Shown here: piece by piece, positions 24,460 to 36,560 of the stretch | How positions within the stretch are numbered: position 1 is the first letter of the stretch | How the letters are laid out: each line of letters begins with the position of its first letter | NCBI GenBank assembly: GCA_037833965.1 | Contig: AP031353.1 | Location: forward strand, 11,968,501-12,032,500 | Source: Marchantia polymorpha subsp. ruderalis | Lineage: Eukaryota; Streptophyta; Marchantiopsida; Marchantiales; Marchantiaceae | Length of the DNA: 64,000 bases | Reading direction: 5' to 3' | The notes under the pieces: model-generated | The model's input: only the letters and a program-made list of their open reading frames with translations | Told to the model about the DNA's origin: nothing | The model's database searches: none | Made by a program: the position numbers and the translations under genes

Positions 24460-25459
24460 CAATTTTAGGCAAAGCTGATCCTTTAAGTTTTGTTTAACCC
24501 GATGGAAGCCCACCAACCGTACTAGTCATGCATAACCTAGTATCGATAGATTGTGCAGGCAGTGAACCTCTGTAAGGAAGCAGATAGTGCATTCGGACAA
24601 AAGCAAAAGTTGGTCACGGAGAAGAAAGATTGAATGAATGGCTACACACAATGATCTGCACAATGTGCTCCACATTGTGAGTATGCAGAAATTGATGCTT
24701 GCCAGCTTGAAGCCCTATCCTACTGTTGTGACTTCTTCTAGATCAAGTTGAATTGATGGTTTTATAGTGTACAACTTTGAAAATCGCGAAGTAGTTTCAA
24801 GTATTTTCTTAACAGAAATGAATTGACAATTTTGTTGCTGTCAAATCACGGCTTGGATGTCCAAAGACGCAGCTTCAGAGTTACTTTGGCCTTGTCAACG
24901 TTGGCTATCACTCAACCTTCTTCTCTGGATGCTAAAAAGACAAAAAAATAATTGTTGGATGACAAAATTATCAAGCTACAAGGGCTACAGAAGCAGCTGA
25001 TGTCATGAGAGAAAAAATTTGGCCATAGAGACCCAATAACAAGTGAAAAGTGCATTTAATAGCATTGGATGATACGGTATATATGTAAAATCAGCTATTG
25101 CTTTGGAAGACATGGTGCTTGAAGAGAGAAGTCTGTATGTATCAAAGTGTTTGGTTACTTTTGATCAAAATCATTTTTAAGATATTAAAGGTTGGGAGTA
25201 TGTTTGATTCTACAAACATCCAACATATCAATTCAAATGAATTTTCTTGGAACTTTATTTGAAGTTTCTAGGAAATGGATAATGAGCTAGTAACGATTTG
25301 TGATTGCAAAAGTCCACTAAAATTTGCATTATACGTGTACAGGAACATGTTTTAAAACTTCGCGACGATGTGTTGTTGGTGCGTTCCGATCAGATAAAAC
25401 AAAACTTGATGGTTCACATCAAGCAATTTAGGTTTTGATGAGATCTCATCAAGTAAATA
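24460..25459. mobile_element. TIR element copy 3, about 1 kb, left end eroded
   Basis: The right end (25370-25459, read in reverse) is TATTTACTTGATGAGATC, followed by CTAAATTGCTTGATG and AAGTTTTGTTTTA, and is very close to copy 2. The matching left arm is recognisable only from about 24480 (TAAGTTTTGTTTAACCCGATGG), with its outer portion degraded. The interior has no recognisable coding sequence. Confidence 0.55.
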
Positions 25460-26798
25460 CTTCCATAGACGCTAAACATACTTCATTTCAAGATACTTTC
25501 AGTCATCCATCTTACTCATACTTCCATCTTTACATAGAACATTGTAAATTTCAAATGCAAATACAACTTAAAAAAAAACAATTAAATTTAAAGGGATGGA
25601 ACAAATATTTGACATGTTTTATGAAAATCCAATCCACACATCACAAAGCTATTTTGCTATCAATCAATACTCCTCTATATGTTCATATTTATCATAAAAA
25701 ACTCACATCCTTTGCACTATATAGAATTACACAAATATACAAATATTTATCATATTAAATGTGAAAATATGATAATATTTAGTTTTATTAAACATATTAT
25801 TTGACTGCGTGAACATGGCAATGATTGAATATAATGCAATATTGACTACATAACACTTTATGAGATAATCTTAGACATTGCTAAAGCCATTCTTTATTAT
25901 CATGTTAATTATGATATTATTGTGTCAATTATGTAGCCGCTATAGTTTCAATCATACACAAATGTTGAAGAATAAGTATGTAGAGGAAATTGATGAGAAA
26001 TAAAATAAAATAACATTGGCTATAAGTTGAATAACATTTATCAGATTCAAATCACTTTTACTTCTTTACACTCAATAGAATGAATCAAAAATCTTTTTAG
26101 CTTGTACTTCTTTTTTTTAAATGATAAGAAAGATAATTAGATAAATAAAGATTTGATATTTTTGTTAATCAATTATGTCATGTATATTGATTTAACAAGT
26201 TTAATTGAGTTTATTGTATAAATATATTAAAAAATACAAAAGGAATGATACATGTAAGTTGATATCAATATAAATAAATATCCAATTAATCAATTATTAT
26301 CTTTTTATTTATTTTTGTCTTTTGAGAGTTCAATTAAATACAAAATCTCACTTCACATGTTAAAAGTGTTACAAAGTATCTTTGAATGAAAACTCCGCAA
26401 GTAACATAGATGCTTCATAGTACAAAGTTTAATCTACCAATAGTGTCATCTTATATGAATGACAATGAATTCAAAAACTAATAGATTAGATTTTTTCCGT
26501 CTAAAAATAGCAATACGTTACTAATAGTGACATGATAATATCCAATAATATTAATTTCAAGTGTAATTTTGGAATTAAAATTTCTATCATGATCACAATA
26601 CAAAGCCGTAAAAGTGAAATGTGCTATAATTTATTTAAACATCTATCTCAATAATTTATTCTTTTTAGTTTTTAGTAAAATACTTTGCTACATACGTTGT
26701 CATTGATTGTTTTTATAACAATCTTTAGTTAGTTAGAACTAAAGTAGAGGTTAGTTAAAATGTTCGTATAGATACTTTATTGTGCAGCAGTCATAGTT
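25460..26798. other. AT-rich intergenic DNA, no gene
   Basis: Dense stops in all frames. No features identified. Confidence 0.55.
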
Positions 26799-26940
26799 GT
26801 CACATCAGTGATCTGTGTGCTTGGTAGGTAGAGAGTAAGTGTTTTAGTTGACAACGTCACATCAACAATCTGCGTGCTTGTTAGGTAAGGATTGTGTCTG
26901 TTAGTTGGGAGTGTCACTTTAGCGATCCGTGTGCTAAATA
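26799..26940. repeat. 57-bp tandem repeat, about 2.5 copies
   Basis: Units start with GTCAC at 26799, 26856 and 26913, an exact 57-bp spacing. Each contains a GATCTGTGTGCTTGGTAGG-like core with substitutions. Because 57 is a multiple of three, the minus strand reads as a degenerate 19-residue repeat (YLxSTQIxDVT), but nothing else supports translation. Confidence 0.75.
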
Positions 26941-29900
26941 ATAAATATATAAGTATCAAAATTTTTACTGACCTCAATCCTAGGAAACAAACTCTGTTTT
27001 GGGTAAATGGTTATTATCTATGAGAGAAATGGTATTGATACATCGTGAGAAAACTCACATACTTTAGACTCATCAGGAAAGGTAAATTTAGACTAGCTTA
27101 AATGGTATTGATTTGAGCTTTTTGAAATCCACTCAGCTCTCAATAGACACGAAGTTTGGTCATTTTCTAACCTCAAGCTACTCGCAACGATTATAACAAG
27201 TTACCACCACGATGACCTACCACTTCTGCTTACAGGTAGTTGTACTAATTTATCTCAACTTGAATGGATGACATGTATGTTTGATGACTCTCCTTGCATC
27301 TACTTTCAAGATCTCCAAAATACACGTTCAACTCAACTCTTGAGGTCTTCCTACCAGATTTGGGACTGTATTTGAAATCAAAACTTTTACTGGCGCATAA
27401 GGTTAAGGTACAGTTGTCAAGATGAAAGCTAAACTTGCTTATTTTCCATATTCATCAATCAGATAAACGTCATTGGAAATGCATTTTCTGATTGGGCAAG
27501 AGAAGTGGAGGATTAGCCAAGAGGTCTTAAACATGAAGTGGAAAACTGGGTCTGAAAAGGCCTACTTAGAGAGAGATGTGACAACTGGTATTGGATGAAC
27601 TGGAAAGACAATAGTGATGGAGACATCGGAAAAATGCTGGAGCTCATTAGGTGAATTGTACTTACTTGCCGTGACCTAGGACCATGTTCAAGTCCCCATC
27701 TCGATGTTATGAACGAATTTTTTCTCGTGGAGTTGAACGTGGTCGTTGAGTCTGACCTACTTGACAACTTCTTTGTATGAACGGTCATGGCGTTTGAGGG
27801 TCTGCGTGTTTAAAAAAAAAATGCTGTGCCCGAGCCAAAAAATAACGCGGATGGATCTATGTACAGTAAGCATGCATCAATTAAGGCGCAAGAACAAGCG
27901 GCCATCTGGGTAATTTAGGCGTCGCGTTGCATACGATAGCCTAAATTACGTATGCCTGGCTTTACTTCATTTACAGTACGATACAATAATCTCCCGGCTA
28001 AGTATGCAACTTGAACCTAAAAGGATTTTGCGCACTTAGCCCGGTAGGTACGTACTTTAGAAGAATGAGTCCGAGCGCTCCTAAAGAAGCTGCGATTTCT
28101 ACGAAACCAAACATACGGAAGATGCAATTTGAAATGTTTGATTACATGTCACAAACTTAACGCGACACAACGCCACCAAATCTATGCTGTATATTTTTAC
28201 GTTTGAATTGTATACTCACTGATAAATACATTTTTTATTTTCTTATCTGAGAAATAAAACTAGTCTGCTTCCGGTTCCGAATGAAAAATACTGACCCATA
28301 CCATAAGTTTGGGAGGTTGCAAATCATGTATATGGGTTACCACAAGCTTACAGCTTCAAGTATGAAAGTAGTTATGATGTAATAAAAAATAAAAAATTAA
28401 TACTAAGTACAATGATAAAAGTTATGTCTCTCGGTATCTTGTGCGAAAACCCTTCATCTTGTTTTAAAAACTAGGAAGGGAAGCTCATTTGTGTTCTTTC
28501 AAAAACTCGAAAGAATAATGATAATTTTTTAAACATCACTAAACAAAGACGCTTTTCTCATTTTATTTTCTTCTAGATCTTCTCATTGGCTTATTTATGG
28601 TTAGAGTTTAGCACATTCATGATGTTGCTCTAACTAAATAAAATATCTACTACAACGTACTCTATTTGCTGTGCGGTATGCACAGAAACTACTGATGGCC
28701 AGTCCAGTGGATCTCCGACTTATGTTGTCTGGATACACATGAGATTTGGATGAGTCGTGCTCTTCACTGCCTACATCTAATCCTTCAATACAATTTTCCT
28801 GAGTCCTATACTAGTGCTTTGTATATATAGGTCGCCTTTAGAAAGCTCTTTTTGAGAACCTACGGAATACTGTTATCTATCAGCGGTTAGCGAGATGTGC
28901 TACAGATTTAGACCAAAGTGAGGAATCGGTCATGCGGAAATGCAAATTCATAAGTAATGTGCTAGGATTTAGTGTAACCTGCCAGTTATATAAATACGTC
29001 CTGAGGCAGAAAATATCATTCGAAATGTAAAACTAAATGTTCCATGTCGCAAAACTGAGCCTCCCATTAGTGTCAAAAGACGAGGAAAACTTCACACCTG
29101 TATGCCAGCCAAAATTGGGGACCGTGGAAATATTTTGTATACTGCACGTCCTCCCCGACCCTTTCATGGACATGAAGCCTACTCAGATAATGATGGAAAG
29201 AATATAACGAGCAGCTTGGAGGTGAGTAACCACAACAAGGTAGTCAACGTATTAATCAAAACAAATTTGACAGACATTCTCGACGTAAGTTACAATAGAA
29301 CATGGTCGTCAACACCTGAGCACAACTATGATAAACATATACACACAAAGCAAAGCAGAGCACAAGCTTAACTATATTGAGTACACTGTTATAACTGAGA
29401 AATATACATCAAGTTCGTAAGGACGGTGAAGGACAGGGCAAGTATCGAAACCGAAAGAAGAGAGTAAAATTTTAAAGTATAAGTGCATTATGATTGGACA
29501 GAAGAGTACACACTTTTTTCAACAACCTGCTGTATAGAACACGGTGGGAGTGCTTGCCAGTCGAAAAACTAAGGTCCAGTTTGAAAAAACTCGTACTGCT
29601 CTGTCCTGCACCATCCTTCTATCTATTGACAAAAGAAGAGGGCAAGATCTCTTCCTCCCACCAAAACCAGATGCAAATCCATAGACCCACAGCTTGACAG
29701 CATCGTGACAGCCACTGCTTCTAAGGGCTTTCCAAAATGCTGGAGTGATACCACAGAGCTGAGCGTAGTGTTTCGACCACACAAGAATCACATGCAGAAA
29801 CCAAATGCCAAGTACCTGCTAATATATGCGGTACTTCAGCGGCACCGAATAGAAGCAGTGCGAACTCGGTGAGCATCATATCTTACATGACATCTTCGCG

Positions 29901-30097
29901 TATAAGCAGCCGCAGCAAAAGGTTTGCGAGCTGCAACTGCGCTGGTGGTTCACCACATTCTCCTCCTTGGACCGAAGCGCGTCCACTTTCAGAAGTTGGA
30001 TATGGCCGCCGGCAATGCCCAGCTTGCATCAGTAGGGCCCTTGAGCCGATGCAATGTCGTAGTGTCTCGACGAGACCAAGGCTAGAATGCGATAGCA
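26941..30097. other. Intergenic, no confident gene
   Basis: 27.0-27.8 kb and 29.1-30.1 kb have moderate GC. 28.1-28.7 kb is AT-rich. Two small foldbacks lie at 27910-27949 and 27993-28044. The stretch next to 30.1 kb is presumably the 3' untranslated region of CYP98. No coding region was recognised. Confidence 0.45.
27910..28044. repeat. Two neighbouring foldbacks
   Basis: GTAATTTAGGC (27910-27920) is perfectly inverted at 27939-27949. CCCGGCTAAGTATGCAA (27993-28009) is inverted at 28028-28044 with 14 of 17 matches. The second resembles sequences at 33144 and 35438. Confidence 0.55.
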
Positions 30098-31687
30098 TCA
30101 CACAGTCCTGTAAAGAGCTGAAGGCAATCTCGGAGTGGCCACTGCTTGCAAAGGCTTGAGCATAAATGTGACAACTCCGGGGCGCTCCGTGAGATCGATG
30201 TCCTCGGGGCGCATACCCTCGGGAGGAGACCAAGTGAAGTGATGCAACAATCGTCCCAACATAATTTGAACCAGAACAAGCCCGAGCTGTGCGCCAGGGC
30301 ACACTCTTCTGCCGGCGCCGAAGGGGATAACTCTGAAGTCAGTACCTTTAATGTCGATATCCTCCTCCAGAAATCTCTCAGGTCTGAAGCTCTCCGGATC
30401 CTTCCAAGTGCTGGGGTCACGAGCGATGGCGAAAGCGTTGACATGCACGGTCGAGCCTTTGGGAATGTCGAACCCTCCAACCTTCACATCTTCGGTCGCC
30501 TTGTGCGGGAGCATGAGGGGTGTCGGAGGATGCAATCGGAGGGCCTCCTTCGCAACCGCCTGAAGGTACGGGAGGTCGCGGAAGTCACCCTCGGTAACCA
30601 CTCTCTCATATCCAACCACGTTGTCCAGCTCCTCCTGAGCTTTCCTCTGCACGTCCGGGTTGCGGATGAGCTCCGCCATTGCCCATTCCACCGTGATCGC
30701 CGTGGTGTCCATGCCGGCGGTGATCATGTCCCAAAGAAGCGTGATGACGGTGACCTCGCTGAGGTCGTATTGCTTTTGGAAGTTGAGCAGAGCATTCACG
30801 AAATGCTGGCTCGAGCCGGCAGAATCTGCGTCACTGCCCCTGTCACCACCTCCTGTGGCGAACTCTTGCATGATTGCCTTGGTCAAATTGTCACGCCGCG
30901 CGTTGTTCCTCGCGAAAGCCTCTTCCTGCAGAGGGAACATCCATCGGAGGTACTTGATGTGCTCGGAAGTTTTCAACGACGCGCCGAGCTTCATTCCCTC
31001 GGCGATGACAGCCTTGAACTCCTTCCCCTGAGCATCGATCTCCCCATCCTGGTTCACGAACTTCTTCCCGAACACAATGCGGGTGATGTTGTTGAAGGCG
31101 ACTGCGGAAAGATAAGTCTTAACATCGACAGTCCCCGCTCCGGTTTGACAATCATTGTAGATGGCGTTCACCATGCCCCCAACCTCTTCCTCTCGAACAG
31201 AGCGCAGCGCCTCCAGCCTCTTGTGGGTGAAGAGCTCGAGAGTACAGAGCTTCCGGACCTTGACGTAATGCGGCCCGTAGTCCGCCCAAATGAGATCTTG
31301 GCCATTTCGGCTGAAGCGAGCTGCAGCTCTCGTCAGCGGTCGCCCAGACAGAAACTGATCTTGGTCTTTCAGCACCTCTTTCGCCAGAGCAGCTGAAGAA
31401 ACCACAGTATTCAACGTCGTGCCCATCCAGAAGGAAAGAATCGGTCCGTATTTCTCCGCCCATTCCATGAAACATCGGAATCGGACGGGCTTGACTTCGT
31501 AGAGATTGCCCACGAAGGGTCGGGGACGGGGACCGGGAGCCAGCTTCTTGCTGGGCCACACGGCCTTCAGGATGAACAATAGAACGACCGCTGTGGCAAC
31601 TACGACGGTGTAGTAAGTATCCACTTGCAGCCCGGCCAAATCGATCACGCCTCTGCTCGGCATTTCGTCGAGATCTGGTTCCGCCAT
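30098..31687 (-). CDS. CYP98: Cytochrome P450 CYP98 (p-coumaroyl ester 3'-hydroxylase family)
   Basis: One uninterrupted 529-residue frame. CYP98 enzymes are ER-anchored monooxygenases that 3-hydroxylate p-coumaroyl conjugates to caffeoyl conjugates in phenylpropanoid and lignin-precursor metabolism. Seen in order: an N-terminal membrane anchor (about 24-43), the proline hinge ([12 protein letters not shown], 50-61), the substrate-region signature [19 protein letters not shown], the I-helix oxygen-binding AGMDTT (324-329), the K-helix EALR (381-384), FRPERF (434-439) and the heme loop [10 protein letters not shown] with Cys463 as the axial ligand. The C-terminal VQA-type segment [15 protein letters not shown] is typical of CYP98. 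All key residues are intact. The N-terminus is some 20 residues longer than in seed-plant CYP98A, and there is no intron. The exact substrate (shikimate, threonate or other ester) cannot be read from sequence. In moss the CYP98 product is linked to the phenolic cuticle; that is family knowledge. Confidence 0.93.
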   Translation of the reverse strand: MAEPDLDEMPSRGVIDLAGLQVDTYYTVVVATAVVLLFILKAVWPSKKLAPGPRPRPFVGNLYEVKPVRFRCFMEWAEKYGPILSFWMGTTLNTVVSSAALAKEVLKDQDQFLSGRPLTRAAARFSRNGQDLIWADYGPHYVKVRKLCTLELFTHKRLEALRSVREEEVGGMVNAIYNDCQTGAGTVDVKTYLSAVAFNNITRIVFGKKFVNQDGEIDAQGKEFKAVIAEGMKLGASLKTSEHIKYLRWMFPLQEEAFARNNARRDNLTKAIMQEFATGGGDRGSDADSAGSSQHFVNALLNFQKQYDLSEVTVITLLWDMITAGMDTTAITVEWAMAELIRNPDVQRKAQEELDNVVGYERVVTEGDFRDLPYLQAVAKEALRLHPPTPLMLPHKATEDVKVGGFDIPKGSTVHVNAFAIARDPSTWKDPESFRPERFLEEDIDIKGTDFRVIPFGAGRRVCPGAQLGLVLVQIMLGRLLHHFTWSPPEGMRPEDIDLTERPGVVTFMLKPLQAVATPRLPSALYRTV

Positions 31688-33137
31688 CGCCTCCTGCTCC
31701 TGCTCCTCGTCCTTCTCCTACCTATTCATCCACCAGTGCGGGTCACAATGCAGGTACTTCACTCCTACAAATCGTAGCTCGACTGGACTCGCCACCCATT
31801 CATGATCGATCGAACTTATGCTTCAGCTGACTAGCATTCGAATCCGCATCATGTCGTGGGTTACTCACTCCAAGACGACGCTCGGTCTCGTCCGTCTGCA
31901 ACCGGTGACAAAACGTGCTGAGCGAAGACCATCTCAGCGATTCAGTCTGGCGCAGATCGTGGAGCAATGCCCACTCGAACGACTTGCCTGAGGAGTCCTA
32001 ACCTGGTTGCACACGAACGAAGCCTCCCCTCCGTCTATCGGCTCACGGTCACAATCAGTTCTGCGAAACTGAAGGTATGTCAGCGAGAGTGGTTAGCATA
32101 CACACTACGAAGGTCAAAGTCGGAAAGCTCTAGGTATAATTCAGTACCAAGGAAGAATTTCACAGCTCTAGGTATAGTCACCAGCTAACCGCAGTACAGG
32201 ACAGCAAAAGGTTGGTGGGTTGGGGTGCGGTGAACTTCCTTTCGCTGTCTTGGTGGTCTGAACCAAGTTGGCATGAACTGCAAGCCCGTCTGAGACACGG
32301 CATGGCGACGACAATAATGGGGATCTTGCTCCAAATATCTCGTCGTGGCGACAATGACAGACAATATATACTCACGAAAGATCGATGCAAGAAATAAGTA
32401 TTTCTCGGTGGGACTTGAGAGTCTGGACAGCAGCTACACTCACGTCGCCCTCCTATCTATACTGAAGTCTATCTATCCACGAGCCATGCTCATCAAGGCA
32501 AGCTGAGGCATTTAATATATAGAGTCCACTGACATAGTCTATATTTGTTGTGCATTTTAATAGCACCTTTTTGAGATAGAGCACATGGGCAGTTTTCAGA
32601 TGTGGGGACCAATGGCATTCTCGTTCACTGGGAATACAGCTGAAAAGCACTGATTACAGAAATGACATTAGCTCTTCCAGATCCAGCTACCTTTAGCTTT
32701 AACTTGAACTTCAACTACTTAGACTTCATTGATATTAATTGCTCCTTGACCTCTGTAAGAGTTACTTACCTACCGAGTTAGCAGTAACCGCGAAATTCAC
32801 CGGTGACTGCAACACTGTACGCACAATTCTCTGGGTGTTGATTCGTGGCCAGAACTCTGGTCTGGACAAATACTTTAGATGCGTTTCCGCGGTGACTACG
32901 AAGGGACTTAAGGGAGTAGTCAACTTACTGTGCTGAGGCACATGTAAGTAAAGACAAACGGAAAGAATAAGTGTCGGAAATTGGTCATCAAAATTTTAAA
33001 CTTGCACCCTACAAGTTTGATTTCCTGCTGGAGTTGATTTAAGTGCAATCGAGTGAACACAGGACTGAGGATCACAGCCAAGAGTATCAGAGCAAGCAAG
33101 AAAAGGGCCCAAGCACAGGTAAAGCGGAGAGAAAAGA
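31688..33137. other. CYP98 upstream region and intergenic DNA
   Basis: Moderate GC falling to AT-rich rightwards. It presumably contains the CYP98 promoter and 5' leader. I cannot place the transcript start. No other gene seen. Confidence 0.5.
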
Positions 33138-33349
33138 CAGTAACCTCCCGGTTAAATACAGTAAGAATTCCGGATAATTATGCACTTTTTTCTAAAAGAA
33201 ACATGACTCCCCTTTTCATACGACAATACTGAGAGCTAGGATTTCGGGTGAATTAAAACATCAAGTTTACTTAATTCAACATGTCGTGAATTGTCATTTG
33301 GTGCAACTTTTGAAATTCTTTGAGTTTTGGTTTCAAAGTGACAGCCCAG

Positions 33350-34168
33350 AACTCTTTTCGAATTTCTGAGAATAGAAACTGATACTCTCTATCAACAACT
33401 TGCTTGTAACTTGCTAAAATCCCTTCAATACAATGTTGTTTCCTAAATCCGAATCTGAATACCGGGAGTCAAGACGTTCATCAACATTTTCATCATCCAG
33501 ATTTTCTTCGCAATCTTCATAGTCTCCAAAAAAATTTCAACTTCGTCCAAAATATCAGCTGTAAATATTTCACTATTTTCATCATGGACATGAACAAATT
33601 CTTCAAGCTCTTCTTGCCCAACCTAAACATTTAAAGCTGCAATAGCTTGTGTAATTTTGGTCACTGAATCTTCCATCTCTTTTCACGGCTTACTGATTGG
33701 CTTTCAATATCATTAATTCTGCATTAACAAATGCATTTTTAATAGAGCTTGATGACACCGATTTCCAAGCTTTTTCCACGTAACTAGCAACATTGAGCAA
33801 GTGAGTTGAATTTTCAAATGCAATTCCAACAGCAACATGTTTCAATCTCTGTCCCTGCGTTCTTAATTGAATTTTTGTCTCCTAATCCAATTCATAAAGG
33901 TCAAGAACATCCTATAGATAGTGATATTTGAAGCCTTAAAAAAGAGGTTTAAAAATATTCTTGCGAGATGTGATTATGCCCTAATTATAGTGATGTTTCC
34001 AACTTGTGCAATCTGCAGGAAAGAAGATATACTAATATTGTCGCATTCAAAAGACTCAAAGTGTCCGAGTAAATTGTACATCAGCAAAAAAAACCCAATG
34101 TATGGTTTTTTTTTTATCTCTAGAAAAAATACTTTGTTAAACCACTTCCAGCATGTTTGAACATTCAT
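33350..34168 (-). pseudogene. pogo/Tigger-type DDE_1 transposase remnant
   Basis: Minus-strand fragments in shifted frames match the order of the DDE_1 (CENP-B/pogo/Tigger) transposase domain. About 34168-33974 encodes WKWFNKVFF and FFLLMYNLLGHFESFECDN, which corresponds to the family's catalytic LLxDNxxxH segment with the Asp replaced. A following stretch in another frame reads ADCTS and GIITSRKNIFK, with stops, matching the CTSxxQPxDxGII region. 33855-33690 encodes VEKAWKSVSSSSIKNAF, the typical C-terminal AWxxVxxxTIxNCF motif. An acidic tail (EELEEFVHVHDENSEIF) follows in a different frame. Frameshifts, stops and the lost catalytic residue show it is dead. Confidence 0.6.
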
Positions 34169-36478
34169 TCAACTTTCATTTGACTAATATTGTGTATGAA
34201 ACATGTGATTGATGGTGTTACAATATACAAATACAAGCCTGTGCTTTTAGTTTATCAATCAATGTGTGAGGTATTTCGTGAGCTCCTATAACCCTAACAC
34301 AAACAATAAGAGAAATTTAATCATTGATTTAATTTTTTTGGCCTCTAGTTTTTTATATGTGTTTATTGCGCATAAGAAGAGTGTTTCTCAGTAATTTGCA
34401 AAAAAATAAAACGATCTTGTTCATATTGTAGACGTTTTGAGTATCATTTATTGATTTGGATTATAATTGCATAGAGATTGGATTAAGCTATCAATAATAC
34501 AAGACCAAATTTATTGCTTTCACTTACTCTTTGTGAAGTAGCATCATATGCAATCCTTAGCGCATTCTGAATCGCCTTAATTATTTCCAAGACAACTTGA
34601 AATCAATTTGTTGAAAAATATATTTGTTGCAATATGTTTTATCATGGTAATGGCAAGAGATGGCTGAAACGAGAGATTTATATGACGCATGTCGTTAATA
34701 CATATATAAAGCATGTGTTTTAGTTCAAAATAAATGATTAATAGAGGATCAAATAATCTTCCTTATAGCTTCATCACACATGAAGACAGAAAGTTATAGA
34801 ATTTATTGACATTTGCTTGACACTTTTTTTAGTGCTCCTTCACTTAAATCGTACGCATGCGCTAAAGATTTTTTTATTAAAAACATTCTTCTAACTTAGT
34901 TTCTCAATGATATCGCATCTTTAGAACACTTTGAGACATTTAGCGATTAGTTTCTTTAGCATTGCAACTTTGACAAATTTATTGAAAAGTGTAGTTTCAA
35001 CAATAACAAGCACTTAATATGAACATTTGCATACTTGCTCGCTTGCTACTCAGCTACAATCATCCGCATTAGCTCTTGTTCACAATAAAAACGATTGTGA
35101 AAGAGAAGATAATTGTTGTTCTTTGTCATCGTTTACATCATCAATGCAACACACATGCATCTCAACAACAACTTCCAAGCATCAAAGTAATTTTTCATCA
35201 TTTGCATCATCAATTCAACAATGCATGCTAGCAACAACTTACTAGCGACAAATGAACATGCTAGCTATTTAACACTCGTGTTATTCAATCAATCAAATCC
35301 AAACAATAAACTTTAATAAGTCCAAATAATAATTATGTGCAACAATAATGTGACATATGCATTGTAAAGACATGTATGTTTAGTTGGCAAGAACACTTGT
35401 TTAGTTGGCGAAAGTTATTGTTTGTCTTAAGTACGCACCTCCCGGTTAGGTACGCAGAATTCTCCTAGAATCAAGTTGCGTACCTGGAGATCACCCTATT
35501 TGATAACAACTTAATCATGCTCTATTGAAGTCGTTAACTAGTCCTCTGGCTTGTGTTGCATAAGCGTCATACTTATTTTGAAGTTTTGCAACCTCCAAAT
35601 GGAAGACAATTTAATGTGGAAAAAATGTGATGATTTTTTTAGATATCTATCAACAAATGTTACACATTTCAAAACCAGTTTCCACCAATTCTGATTTATA
35701 GTATTATACTAGAATACAAAAACTAATCAAAGGTTCAAACAAACACATGATCTCTAAGCTAATTGGAAACATATATAATTGAATCATCATTGGTAGTTAA
35801 TGAACATTAGCTAGTCAAATCTGTTGCATATCATAAATGAAGATGAAATTCAATTTTGTTTATAAAATCATCATTCTTAGTTGTTGATACCAACATTTAT
35901 TGGAATTTAATGCATGTAAACAAAAAATGATGCTTTAAGAAAATGACACATCACAAAAAAAAATTAAGTCAAAGAATTGCATCTGAATCAAGCATAATCA
36001 TTAATGGTTCATTTTAGTTGATATTTTATCAAATTCAGGCTTACTCTTATGAACATATATTCAAAAATATGATCCGCCATGATAAATTTCTCTTTATATA
36101 CAATCTCGTAACATATTAATGTATGAAGAACTCAAAAAAACTGCAATGAAGAAACTCATCTAGAAAATATTGTAGATACACACTTGTAAGATTTCCATCT
36201 CAAACCTGAATATAAATTCCAAACACTTTTAATATTTCAAAAATTGAGAGAAATTATGTGTGTTGTAAATTTGAAGTCAGTATTTGAACGTTTTGTTATA
36301 TAGATCTAATGATACCAAGTCATATAAAATATTTAATATAATTTTGATAAAAACAGTGAGTTATGTTGCAATTTTTTTTATTGAAATGATTTCATGAGCA
36401 ATGAAATTCTTTTTTATTATGTTAAAAATAATATTATAAAGAATATGTACATCGATATATATCTATGACTATTATTCT
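34169..36478. other. AT-rich transposon-flanking DNA
   Basis: AT-rich. It includes repetitive CATCATCAA/CAACAACTT sequence near 35.1-35.24 kb and an imperfect foldback at 35438-35494 (CTCCCGGTTAGGTACGCA against TGCGTACCTGGAG). That foldback may be the right end of the pogo-like element or a separate small element. No gene seen. Confidence 0.4.
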
Positions 36479-36560
36479 TAGGGCTCCGATCGGGTTCACG
36501 TAAAACCCGCAAACTCTAGTTTGGATCGGATCGGATTGGATATTGAGTAGAGTGTTTTAT
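36479..36560. other. Possible hAT terminus
   Basis: TAGGGCTCCGATCGGGTTCA followed by GGATCGGATCGGATTGGAT resembles the TAGGG(C/T)TG..A.CGGGT-type ends of many plant hAT elements. The remnant hAT transposase starts about 1.9 kb downstream in the orientation expected. No matching right end was found. Confidence 0.3.

Noticed and set aside
27100..27130. TGGTATTGATTTGAGC, similar to a retrotransposon primer-binding site (TGGTATCAGAGC)
   Set aside because: No flanking LTR with TG...CA ends, polypurine tract or gag/pol sequence could be found.
30146..31396. A 416-codon open frame on the plus strand
   Set aside because: It lies exactly opposite CYP98 and results from the GC-rich codon use of that gene. 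No domain is visible and the CYP98 frame is complete with all P450 motifs.
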